Origin: Polyangiaceae bacterium
GTDB taxonomy: Bacteria; Myxococcota_A; Polyangia; Polyangiales; Polyangiaceae
Assembly: GCA_020633235.1 (NCBI GenBank)
Contig: JACKEA010000003.1
Location: 940,611-1,004,610 of the forward strand
DNA: 64,000 nt
Reading direction: 5' to 3'
The position numbers and the translations under genes are program-made. Position 1 is the stretch's first letter. Every line of letters begins with the position of its first letter. Shown piece by piece: positions 51,401 to 58,985 of this stretch. The notes beneath the pieces were generated by a model. The model was not told where the DNA came from, did not search any database, and saw only the letters and a list, made by a program, of their open reading frames with translations.

Positions 51401-52261
51401 TCAGCCGCGGTGGCTCTCCACCGCCGGCGCTGCCAAGACGCCCACGTCTTCGTCGCCGCGCCCTGCGGCAATGAATGCATCCATGCGTTTCGCGAGCGCG
51501 GGAAGGAGCGCGAGCTTGCGGTCCCCCGCTGCCTCCAACATCAAGCGCAGGTCCTTGCGGGCCATGGTCAGGGCAAAAGCAGCGGCGAAATCCCCTTGTG
51601 CCATCTTGCTGCCGCGATAGCCGATGGTGCCGGCGGGGTTGAACTTGGAGAACAGCGCGTGCGCCTCCTTGGCGTCGATGCCCAAGCTGCTGGCCATCGC
51701 GAATACGTCCGATAGACCGCCCACGATGGTGAGGATCATGGCATTGCCGAACAGCTTGTAGGCTGCCGCCAGATCACCGCGCTCACCGACGAACCAAACC
51801 TCCCCGGTCATCCTTTCGAGCGCCTCTTTGACTCTGTCGAAGCGCGCGCGAGGCCCAGCGCTCAGCATCAACCCCTGCGCCTGACGGCAGTGTTGCGGCG
51901 CCATGAACACCGGCGCGTGGAGCAACTCGATCCCCAATTCTTCGCAGCGCCGGAAGCGAGCGGCAGTGCCCGCGGGAGAAGCGGTGGAGTGATCCACGAC
52001 CACGACGCCGGCACCAAGCCCGGGACGGATCGCGGCGATCACGGCGTCCACCGCCGCGTCGTCGGTCAGCGCGAGATGGACCCGCCCCGCACCCCGCACT
52101 GCCTCCGCAGCGTCCTCCGCGACCGTGGCTCCAAGCTTCGCCAGCGGCTTCGCCTTGTCCTGGGTGCGGTTCCAGACGCTCACCGTTTCCCCGCGGCCCA
52201 GCGCGGCTTCCACCATGGCCGAGCCGATCAAACCAGTTCCCAAGAACGCGACGTGTGACAT
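51401..52261 (-). CDS. Beta-hydroxyacid dehydrogenase (HIBADH/GHBDH type)
   Basis: 286 residues, two-domain NAD(P) enzyme. The Rossmann motif AFLGTGLIGSAM is at 5-16, the substrate loop VVDHSTASPAGTA lies near 95, and the catalytic Lys is in AAYKLFGNAM near 170. The C-terminal half is the helical 6-phosphogluconate dehydrogenase-like domain. Members reduce succinic semialdehyde, glyoxylate or tartronate semialdehyde, or oxidise 3-hydroxyisobutyrate; the sequence does not decide. ATG 52261. It is divergent from the LamG lipoprotein gene with 110 bp between the starts. Confidence 0.9.
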   Translation of the reverse strand: MSHVAFLGTGLIGSAMVEAALGRGETVSVWNRTQDKAKPLAKLGATVAEDAAEAVRGAGRVHLALTDDAAVDAVIAAIRPGLGAGVVVVDHSTASPAGTAARFRRCEELGIELLHAPVFMAPQHCRQAQGLMLSAGPRARFDRVKEALERMTGEVWFVGERGDLAAAYKLFGNAMILTIVGGLSDVFAMASSLGIDAKEAHALFSKFNPAGTIGYRGSKMAQGDFAAAFALTMARKDLRLMLEAAGDRKLALLPALAKRMDAFIAAGRGDEDVGVLAAPAVESHRG

Positions 52262-52371
52262 GGCGGGCACGTTGCCGCGGGGACGCCTCGAGATCCAGAT
52301 CCAGTCTCGATGTAAGACGCTGTGCGGCAATGTGGGTGCACGCCACCCCGGAACGCGCTACATCTTTCGCG

Positions 52372-53313
52372 ATGGCGGGACACCGATGGTGCTGGGCGAC
52401 GCTCGTGGTGGTGACGGCGTGTGCCACTTCCGAGCAGGGCCTGTCGCCGGGAACGAATCCATTCGATGCGGGGTTGGGCGGCTTCGCCGGGCAGCAGCAG
52501 GATTCGGGGCCGGACGTGAGCGACGAAGCCGCGAGTGGTGGCATGGCCGGGGCCGGAGGCGCCCTAAACGACGCCGGCTCTGATGCCGCTTCGGATGCCA
52601 GCCAAGATGCGGCGGTGGACGCTCTGCCGGACGCCCCTCCCGACGTCGTGAGCGTCACCGGTTTGGAAGGTTACTGGACCTTCGACGAGGCCGCGGGGCT
52701 CGCCTTCGACATCTCCGGAAACAACAATCACGGCACCGTGAAGGGCACCGCTGTGGCTCAGGCAGTCGCCGGCAAGGTGGGACCTGCGATCGGCTTCAAC
52801 GGAGGCAACGGCCAGGTGCAGATTCCAAACTCGTTGACTCTGGACTTCAGCACCGGAGCGACCATCGAGTTTTGGATCCGGCTGGGAAGTGTTCAGAGCG
52901 GCACCATCCTGTCCCGCGGAACGGGCCAGAACGACAGCCACGTCCGACTCAAGACCGCACAAGGCAACATTCAGGCTTCCTTCGGGCAGGTCGGCGTCGG
53001 TGCCGCCATCATTACCAGCAGCGCCAACGTACTTTCCCCGGGATCCTGGACGCATGTCGCGGTGGTGGACGACGGTTCTTCGCTGATTCTGTACGTCGAC
53101 GGCACGCTGCACGCGACGGCGTCCGGGGGTTACCTCACGGCGATCTTCGGGGACCTGTACATCGGGAAGAGCGCAGCAGTGGACACGGCCTTCAACGGAT
53201 CCATCGACGACCTCAAGTGGTGGAACGTCACGCGTTCGAACCAAGAGATCTGCAGCGATGCCGGGGGGACCTGGGCCCTGGTGGATGGCGCAGGCGCCTG
53301 CACGCTGCCGTGA
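52372..53313 (+). CDS. LamG-domain surface lipoprotein
   Basis: 313 residues. Lipobox VVTAC (Cys17), an Asp/Ala/Gly-rich linker, then a concanavalin-like LamG domain at about 100-290: GLEGYWTFDEAAGLAFDISG, VQIPNSLTLDF, ATIEFWIRLG, WTHVAVVDDG and LYVDGTLHATA. LamG modules bind sugars or proteins at cell surfaces. The start ATG at 52372 follows the non-coding gap. It is the first of three surface-type genes in a row on this strand. Confidence 0.85.
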   Translation: MAGHRWCWATLVVVTACATSEQGLSPGTNPFDAGLGGFAGQQQDSGPDVSDEAASGGMAGAGGALNDAGSDAASDASQDAAVDALPDAPPDVVSVTGLEGYWTFDEAAGLAFDISGNNNHGTVKGTAVAQAVAGKVGPAIGFNGGNGQVQIPNSLTLDFSTGATIEFWIRLGSVQSGTILSRGTGQNDSHVRLKTAQGNIQASFGQVGVGAAIITSSANVLSPGSWTHVAVVDDGSSLILYVDGTLHATASGGYLTAIFGDLYIGKSAAVDTAFNGSIDDLKWWNVTRSNQEICSDAGGTWALVDGAGACTLP

Positions 53314-53353
53314 CCGTTTGCGCGGACGCGAAAATTCTGAAAATATGAAACTC

Positions 53354-53365
53354 TGGCTTAAGCCA
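53354..53365. promoter_or_regulatory. Perfect palindrome just before a ribosome binding site
   Basis: TGGCTTAAGCCA (12 bp, perfect) ends two bases before the GGGAGG ribosome binding site (53367-53372) of the gene starting at 53378. It lies in an AT-rich stretch that also holds TGAAAATATGAAA. It could be an operator, or an RNA hairpin at the initiation site. Function inferred. Confidence 0.3.
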
Positions 53366-53377
53366 CGGGAGGCTCCC

Positions 53378-55213
53378 ATGCGCGACTCGAGCACGGCCGC
53401 ACTTGTCTTTGGTTCGATCCTGGTCCTCGCCGCAGCACTGGCGACGGGCTGCGCCAGCGGTGACAGCGGCACCAGCTCCAGTACCGGGGGCGGGGCGGGC
53501 AGCGGAGGAGCAGGCGGCTTCGCTGGCGTGGCTGGCGTGGGTACTGGTGGCGCCACGGGCGGAACCGCCGGTGTGGGTGCCACCGGAGGAACCGGCGGCG
53601 GCTTCCAAGGCGAGTGTACCGAGAACGAGCAGCGCCCCTGCTACAGCGGGCCGGCGGGCACGGATGGCGTCGGCGAGTGCAAGGCCGGCACCCAGCTGTG
53701 CGTGAACGGCTACTGGGGCACGTGCACTGGAGAGGTGGCTCCCACCGCGGAAGTCTGCAATGGCCTGGACGACGACTGCAACGGGCTTGCGGACGAGCAG
53801 CTCGGCCAGACGACGTGCGGCATGGGCGCCTGTGCCGTCACCGTCGACAATTGCGTGGATGGCCAACCGCAGACGTGCACGCCCGGAACAGGCAACACCG
53901 TCGAGCAGTGCGACGGCGTCGACGACAACTGCGACGGCCAGGTCGACGAGGGCTGCAGCTGTCAGGACGGCCAGACTCAGAGCTGCTACACGGGCGCCCC
54001 CGCCACCAAGAACGTCGGGGAGTGCGCCGCCGGTACGCAGACATGCACCAACGGTGCATGGGGCAGTTGCGACAACGAAGTGCTCCCCGCTACCGAGCTG
54101 TGTGACGGCCTGGACAACGACTGCAACGGCAAGACGGACGAGGGCAATCCCGAAGGTGGCCAAGCGTGCCAGACCGGGAAGCAAGGCGTGTGCGCCGCAG
54201 GCACCACGTCCTGCGTGAACAGCACCAAGATCTGTAATCAGACGGCCGTGCCGAGTCCCGAGGTCTGTGACGGCCTGGACAACAACTGCAATGGCACCGC
54301 CGACGAAGGCAATCCAGAGGGAGGCTCGGCCTGCCAAACCGGCCTGCCGGGCGTATGTGCCGCGGGCACCAAGGTTTGCGAGGGCGGCACCGTCAAGTGC
54401 AAGCAAGACACCCAGGCCAGCACCGAGACCTGCGACGGCGTCGACAACAACTGCAACGGCCAGACCGACGAGGGCTGCAACTGCGTCAACGGCCAGACCC
54501 AGAGCTGCTACACGGGCGCGCCGTCCACCAAGGACGTCGGCCCCTGCCACGGCGGCACGCAGACCTGCGCCAACGGCAACTGGGGGAGCTGCGTCGGACA
54601 GGTGCTGCCGAAGGGCGAGACCTGCAACGCCATCGACGACGACTGCGACGGGACCCCGGACGACGGCAACCCCGGCGGCGGCGCCGCGTGCACCACGGGT
54701 CTGCCGGGCATCTGCTCCGCGGGAACCATGACGTGCCAAGCCGGCGCCCTCTCCTGCAAGCAGAACCAGACCGCCAACCCGTCCGACATCTGCAACAACA
54801 GCCTGGACGACAACTGCAACGGTCAGGTCGACGAGAACTGCAGCGGCGGCCCCTGCGCTCACGACAAGTGCGTGACGGGCGTGGCCCTCACCAGCGGCTG
54901 CGGTGGGGATCCGTGCGTGACCCAGGTGTGTGCCTCGGACTCGTTCTGCTGCAGCAATACCTGGGACAGCTTCTGTGTGAGCGAGGTCCGAACGTACTGC
55001 GGCAGCCTCAAGTGCGACGAGGCCAAGGGCAACTGCCCTCACACCTTGTGCACCACCGGGACCACCTCCCAGCCCTTCACCACCGGCTGCGACAGCGCCA
55101 AGGCCAACTGCGTCTCGCAGATCTGTGCCGTGGACTCCTACTGCTGCTCCACGGATTGGGACAGCATCTGCGTGGGTGAGGTCGTCAGCGAGTGCAACAA
55201 GAACTGCAACTGA
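53378..55213 (+). CDS. Large Cys-rich surface lipoprotein with seven Asp/Cys repeats
   Basis: 611 residues. ATG 53378 has a good GGGAGG site; an upstream ATG at 53345 is less likely. Lipobox ATGC (Cys25), Gly/Thr linker, then seven repeats of the pattern C-D-G-x-D-x-x-C-x-G-x-x-D-E (CNGLDDDCNGLADE, CDGVDDNCDGQVDE, CDGLDNDCNGKTDE and others). The spaced Asp residues look like calcium-binding loops, as in the MopE-type putative metal-binding motif. Between them are C-x-x-G-x-Q-x-C-x-x-G modules. The C-terminal quarter has two SDSFCCSNTWDSFC-like units with paired cysteines. Likely a calcium-stabilised adhesin or stalk protein. Confidence 0.85.
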   Translation: MRDSSTAALVFGSILVLAAALATGCASGDSGTSSSTGGGAGSGGAGGFAGVAGVGTGGATGGTAGVGATGGTGGGFQGECTENEQRPCYSGPAGTDGVGECKAGTQLCVNGYWGTCTGEVAPTAEVCNGLDDDCNGLADEQLGQTTCGMGACAVTVDNCVDGQPQTCTPGTGNTVEQCDGVDDNCDGQVDEGCSCQDGQTQSCYTGAPATKNVGECAAGTQTCTNGAWGSCDNEVLPATELCDGLDNDCNGKTDEGNPEGGQACQTGKQGVCAAGTTSCVNSTKICNQTAVPSPEVCDGLDNNCNGTADEGNPEGGSACQTGLPGVCAAGTKVCEGGTVKCKQDTQASTETCDGVDNNCNGQTDEGCNCVNGQTQSCYTGAPSTKDVGPCHGGTQTCANGNWGSCVGQVLPKGETCNAIDDDCDGTPDDGNPGGGAACTTGLPGICSAGTMTCQAGALSCKQNQTANPSDICNNSLDDNCNGQVDENCSGGPCAHDKCVTGVALTSGCGGDPCVTQVCASDSFCCSNTWDSFCVSEVRTYCGSLKCDEAKGNCPHTLCTTGTTSQPFTTGCDSAKANCVSQICAVDSYCCSTDWDSICVGEVVSECNKNCN

Positions 55214-55217
55214 CCGC

Positions 55218-56024
55218 GTGACGAGCGACGACGGCTTCTGGGTCAAACCCATTGGCGTGGTGCGCTCGCCCTTCGTCGAGCCCCGCCAGGCGCCGCGCCA
55301 AGCGCGCCTAGCGGAAGGCGTGACGGCGACCCTCGAGCTGTTCGAGGGTCGCGGCTACGAGTTCGCCGTCGAAGATCTGACCGTCGGCCAGCACCTGTGG
55401 ATCCTGTTCTGGTTCCACCGGGCCCTCGGCGAGAAGCTCAAGGTGCTGCCGCCACGCAGCTCGGTTCGCCGCGGAGTGTTCTCCACCCGCGCGCCCTATC
55501 GACCAAACCCCATCGGCATGAGCGTCGTGCGCCTCGTCGCCATCGACGGATTACGACTGGAGCTTTCCGGCGTGGATCTACTGGACGGCACGCCGGTGTT
55601 GGACATCAAGCCGTACCTTCCCTACGCCGACGCGCTGCCGGACGCAGACTCCGGGTGGCTCTCGGCTCCGGACGATCCAGGCCCGCGCTATCGCGTGGAG
55701 CTCTCCGAACGCGCGCGGGAGCAACTGCGCTACCTGGCCGAGCAGTGGCACACGGATCTGCGCGCCGGCATCGAGCAAGCGCTCGTGCTCGGCCCGCAGC
55801 CCCATCCGTATCGTCGGATCAAACGCGATGGAGACGCCTATCGTCTCGCACACAAGGAGTGGCGTGTGCGATTCACCGTGGACGGCGAGCTGGTCCGCGT
55901 CCTCTCCATTGCCACCGGCTACCGGGCCAAGGAGCTCTTCGGTAGCACAGACGCCGAGCTCGAAGCGCATCGGCAGTTCGTGGAACGCTACGGCTTCCCC
56001 GGCCACACCGAACGAGCACGCTGA
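55218..56024 (+). CDS. trmO: tRNA (t6A37)-N6-methyltransferase TrmO/TsaA
   Basis: 268 residues from GTG 55218, 4 bp after the previous stop. The N-terminal beta-barrel domain (WVKPIGVVRSPF to about 150) binds S-adenosylmethionine as in E. coli TrmO, which methylates threonylcarbamoyladenosine 37 in tRNA-Thr. RGVFSTRAPYRPNPIGMSVV is the clearest signature. The C-terminal half (YRVELSERAREQLRYL, VRFTVDGELVRVLSIATGY) matches the second domain found in the longer members. It is a housekeeping enzyme among surface protein genes, and so probably has its own regulation despite the tight spacing. Confidence 0.92.
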   Translation: MTSDDGFWVKPIGVVRSPFVEPRQAPRQARLAEGVTATLELFEGRGYEFAVEDLTVGQHLWILFWFHRALGEKLKVLPPRSSVRRGVFSTRAPYRPNPIGMSVVRLVAIDGLRLELSGVDLLDGTPVLDIKPYLPYADALPDADSGWLSAPDDPGPRYRVELSERAREQLRYLAEQWHTDLRAGIEQALVLGPQPHPYRRIKRDGDAYRLAHKEWRVRFTVDGELVRVLSIATGYRAKELFGSTDAELEAHRQFVERYGFPGHTERAR

Positions 56025-56060
56025 ACCCCGTTGATCTACACTTTCCCTTGGAGGCGATGG

Positions 56061-56621
56061 ATGGCGCTCGCTCGTGTTGGTTCTCATCTGGCCCTGCTCT
56101 CCGGGCTCGTGCTGTTCGCCACGGGCTGCGCACAATCCGATCAAACCCTGTTTGGTGGGGGCGCCGGGGGCAGCTATCAGAACGACGCCGGCAATCAAAA
56201 GACAGATGGCTCCATGGGAGGGTTTGGTTTTGGCGGCGCGGTACCAAGCGGCGGCGCCGCCGGGACCAGCGCTGGGGGCGCCGCGGGGGCGGGTGCCTTC
56301 GGCGGTAGTGGTGGCAGCGCGGATGCGGGTGCCGTTGGTGGCTCGGCGGGAGCCGGCGCCTTCGGCGGCACCGGCGCGACCGGCGGCATTGGCGGCACCG
56401 GCGCGACCGGCGGCACCGGCGGCACCGGCGGCAGCGCGGGGCAGGGCACCGGCGGTAGCGCGGGTGGTAGCGGTTCCGGCACCGGCGGCAGCAGCAGCGC
56501 GAAGCCGAGCGAGGACGACGGTGGCTGCGGCTGCCGGGCTCCGGCGCGGGCTCCGAGCCGCCCCCTCGGCGTAGCGCTCGCGCTCTCCGCCCTGGTGCTC
56601 TTCCGCAGGCGCCGCCGCTAG
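56061..56621 (+). CDS. Gly-rich protein with both lipobox and MYXO-CTERM tail
   Basis: 186 residues. The N-terminus has a lipoprotein signal with lipobox ATGC (Cys23). The middle, about 30-150, is nearly pure Gly/Ala/Ser/Thr with repeats of the GGTGATGG type. The C-terminus is a complete MYXO-CTERM signal: DDGGCGCR, a hydrophobic stretch and RRRRR. Having both an N-terminal lipid anchor signal and the C-terminal sorting signal on one short chain is unusual. ATG 56061 is the start; an upstream in-frame start at 56031 adds ten residues. The TAG stop overlaps the convergent transporter stop (CTAG, 56618-56621). Confidence 0.8.
   Translation: MALARVGSHLALLSGLVLFATGCAQSDQTLFGGGAGGSYQNDAGNQKTDGSMGGFGFGGAVPSGGAAGTSAGGAAGAGAFGGSGGSADAGAVGGSAGAGAFGGTGATGGIGGTGATGGTGGTGGSAGQGTGGSAGGSGSGTGGSSSAKPSEDDGGCGCRAPARAPSRPLGVALALSALVLFRRRRR
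56364..56435 (+). repeat. Short tandem repeats in the Gly-rich gene
   Basis: Two identical 18-base blocks followed by ATT or ACC variants give a 27-bp unit repeated twice (56364-56390 and 56391-56417), then two further 9-bp GGCGGCANC blocks. They encode Gly-Gly-Thr-Gly-Ala-Thr-Gly-Gly units. Such repeats are prone to length change by slippage without breaking the frame. Confidence 0.8.
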
Positions 56622-58204
56622 CGGATGCCGCGGGGCACGAGCACGCGCTCGGCAAGCCCCAGAAGGAAGTCCACCAGCAGCGCGAGCAGCGCTGCGGGGA
56701 CGGCGCCGGACAGGATCAGATCGATGTCGTTGAGCTGGAGACCAGTGACAATCGGGTCTCCGAGACCGCCGGCGCCAATGAAGGCTGCCAGCGTTGCGAC
56801 GCCGATGCTGATCACGGTGGAGGTGCGAATGCCCGCCATGATCGTGCGCGTGGCCAGCGGCAGCTGCACGCGGAGCAACGTCTGCCGGTTCGTCAGACCC
56901 ATGCCTCGAGCGGCCTCCAGCAGATCTGCGTCGACCTCCTTGATCCCGGTGAAGGTGTTGCGGAGGATCGGGAGAAGCGCGTAGAGGAACAATGCTGCGA
57001 TGGCGGAGCGCGCGCCCAGCCCGAGCCCGGGGATCGGGATCATGAAGGCCAGGAGCGCGAGGCTCGGAACCGTCTGGATCACCCCCGCCGCGGCCATCAC
57101 CGGTGTGGCCAAGACCTGCCGGCGGGTGAGCGAGATGCCGATGGGAACAGCGACCAGCACCGCCAGCAGTACGGCGATCGCCGTGAGCCACATGTGCTGG
57201 CCCGCGAGCTTCAGCGTCTGGCTGCGGCGCGACCACATGAAGGCGAGGAAACCGTGGCTGCGTTCCGAGTGAGCCACCGGCCGTGGCTTCGCGCCCTTCA
57301 GTAGGCCTTCCTGCTGCAGGAAGCCGCGGGCGACCTCGGCGAAGGAGCCACCCTCTTCTTCGACGCGATAGTTCAGCTTCCGCATCTTCTGGTCGTCGAT
57401 TCGGAAGGCCAGGCGGTTCAAGAGCTCCCGGAGCTCCGGGTGGCGCTCGAGGGTGTCGGAGCGAACGATCGGTGCGCAGTCGTAGGGCGGGAAGAAGTGC
57501 CGGTCGTCCTGGAGAATGCGGATCGGGTAGCGCAGGAGCTTGCCGTCCGTGGTCCAGGTATCGACGAGGTCGATGCGGTGACTGCGAATCGCCTCGTAGG
57601 CCAGGCCGTGCTCCATTCCGGACATGTGGGAAATGTGCAGGCCGTACGCCTTGGCCAGCCCCGGATAGCCGTCTTGTCGGTTGAGGAATTCGTGACTGAC
57701 GCCCGCGCGGAGCTCCTGCTCGTGGCTCTTCAGATCCGAGATGGTACGGATTCCGAGCTCCTTGGCGCGGCCTTCATCCATGGCCAGGGCATAGCTGTTG
57801 GAGAATCCGAAGGGGCGAAGCCAGGTGACGTCGAAGCGCTTCTCGAACTCGTCGGCGACGACCAGGTAGGCGCGCAGTGGGTCGCGCACGGGCTCGGCGA
57901 TCTTCAGATGGATGCTCCAGCCGGTGCCGGTGTACTCGGGATAGGCGTCGATGTCGCCGTTCTGGAGGGCGGTGAACACCACGGTGGTGCCCCCGAGGTT
58001 CACCTTGCGCTCCACTCGGATGTCGGAGTGCGCTTCGATGAGCTGCGCCATCATCTCCGCGAGCAGGCGGTTCTCGGTGAAGTTCTTGCTCCCGATCGCC
58101 ATCGTCGACGTCGTCGCCGGCTGCCCCTCGGCGACGCCGCGGAGGAGCAGCACGCCGATCAGCGTGAGGAAGATCCACCAGCGGTGGGCCAGGACTCTAG
58201 GCAT
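56618..58204 (-). CDS. Fused binding protein-permease of an OpuC-like ABC importer
   Basis: 528 residues. A signal peptide is followed by a substrate-binding domain (about 33-300) of the quaternary-amine type: IGSKNFTENRLLAEMMAQLI, NLGGTTVVFTALQNGDIDAY and PEYTGTGW. Residues about 330-525 are the permease, with five or six helices and the coupling loop EVDADLLEAARGMGLTNRQ (EAA motif). Such systems import glycine betaine, choline, carnitine or ergothioneine. The order binding domain then permease is the reverse of the ergothioneine transporter EgtU as I recall it. Its 5' end overlaps the ATPase gene by 8 bp. The operon also encodes an EgtD-like methyltransferase. Confidence 0.9.
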   Translation of the reverse strand: MPRVLAHRWWIFLTLIGVLLLRGVAEGQPATTSTMAIGSKNFTENRLLAEMMAQLIEAHSDIRVERKVNLGGTTVVFTALQNGDIDAYPEYTGTGWSIHLKIAEPVRDPLRAYLVVADEFEKRFDVTWLRPFGFSNSYALAMDEGRAKELGIRTISDLKSHEQELRAGVSHEFLNRQDGYPGLAKAYGLHISHMSGMEHGLAYEAIRSHRIDLVDTWTTDGKLLRYPIRILQDDRHFFPPYDCAPIVRSDTLERHPELRELLNRLAFRIDDQKMRKLNYRVEEEGGSFAEVARGFLQQEGLLKGAKPRPVAHSERSHGFLAFMWSRRSQTLKLAGQHMWLTAIAVLLAVLVAVPIGISLTRRQVLATPVMAAAGVIQTVPSLALLAFMIPIPGLGLGARSAIAALFLYALLPILRNTFTGIKEVDADLLEAARGMGLTNRQTLLRVQLPLATRTIMAGIRTSTVISIGVATLAAFIGAGGLGDPIVTGLQLNDIDLILSGAVPAALLALLVDFLLGLAERVLVPRGIR

Positions 58205-58949
58205 GCGGGCCCGCCAAGTGGCTCTGCAGGAATTGACGCACGAACTCGTTCGCCGGGCGCTGGCGGAAGTCCTCTTCCGTGCCGCTCTGCACGATGCTTC
58301 CCGCGTCCATGAGCACGACGCGATCGGCGAGCTTGAACGCCTCCGCCATGTCGTGAGTGACGAGCACGATGGTCTTGTCCACTTGCTCTTCGAGCTGCAG
58401 GAACTCGTCGTGGAGCTGATCTCGCGTGATGGGATCGAGGGCGCCGAAAGGTTCGTCCATCAAGATGCACGGCGGGTCCAAGGCCAAGGCGCGCGCCACG
58501 CCCACGCGTTGGCGTTGACCTCCGGAGAGGTCGCGAGGGAAGCGCGCGGCGTAGTCTTCCGGCGGCAGGTTCACGAGCCGCAAGAGCTCGTCCACGCGCT
58601 GCTTCGTCCTCTCCCGCGGCCACCCTTCGAGCGCGCACAGAAGACCGATGTTCTCGGCGACGCTCAGGTGCGGAAACAGGCCACCGCGTTGGATCACGTA
58701 GCCGATGCTGCGGCGGAGGCGGATCACGTCCCACTGGGTGATGTCCTTGCCGTCGAACAGCACGCGACCGCTGGTCGGCTCGATCAGCCGATTGATGAGC
58801 TTCATGGTGGTGGTCTTGCCCGAGCCGCTGGTGCCGATCAGGGACACCGTCTCGCCGGCAGCGACGTCGAGGGTCAGCCCGCTGACCGCCGCGACCTCCT
58901 TGCCCTCGGAGTCGACGAAGACCTTGGAAACGTCGAGAAGCTCGATCAA
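58197..58949 (-). CDS. ABC transporter ATPase, OpuC/ProV-like
   Basis: 250 residues. Walker A GTSGSGKT 39-46, Q loop in GYVIQRGGLFPH, signature LSGGQRQR from 141, Walker B CILMDEP (161-167) and switch His in VTHDM. It belongs to the glycine betaine/osmoprotectant ATPases, but lacks the C-terminal CBS pair that senses ionic strength in OpuA and ProV, so uptake may not be gated by salt. The start is a TTG (58949): the frame has an upstream stop about 12 codons before and no ATG or GTG between. It sits between the methyltransferase fusion gene (36 bp upstream) and the permease fusion gene (8-bp overlap). Confidence 0.92.
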   Translation of the reverse strand: MIELLDVSKVFVDSEGKEVAAVSGLTLDVAAGETVSLIGTSGSGKTTTMKLINRLIEPTSGRVLFDGKDITQWDVIRLRRSIGYVIQRGGLFPHLSVAENIGLLCALEGWPRERTKQRVDELLRLVNLPPEDYAARFPRDLSGGQRQRVGVARALALDPPCILMDEPFGALDPITRDQLHDEFLQLEEQVDKTIVLVTHDMAEAFKLADRVVLMDAGSIVQSGTEEDFRQRPANEFVRQFLQSHLAGPHA

Positions 58950-58985
58950 ACCGAAGTCACCGCTGCAGCGCTCCGGTCGCGGTGA

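Noticed and set aside
53228..55252. 674-residue minus-strand frame rich in Val, Ala and Gly
   Set aside because: Antisense to the Cys/Asp repeat lipoprotein; its apparent repeats mirror those of the real gene.
56618..58949. Calling the importer EgtUV (ergothioneine uptake)
   Set aside because: As I recall, EgtU has the permease first and the binding domain last; here the order is reversed. Ligand cage residues could not be checked, so only an OpuC-like quaternary-amine importer is supported.
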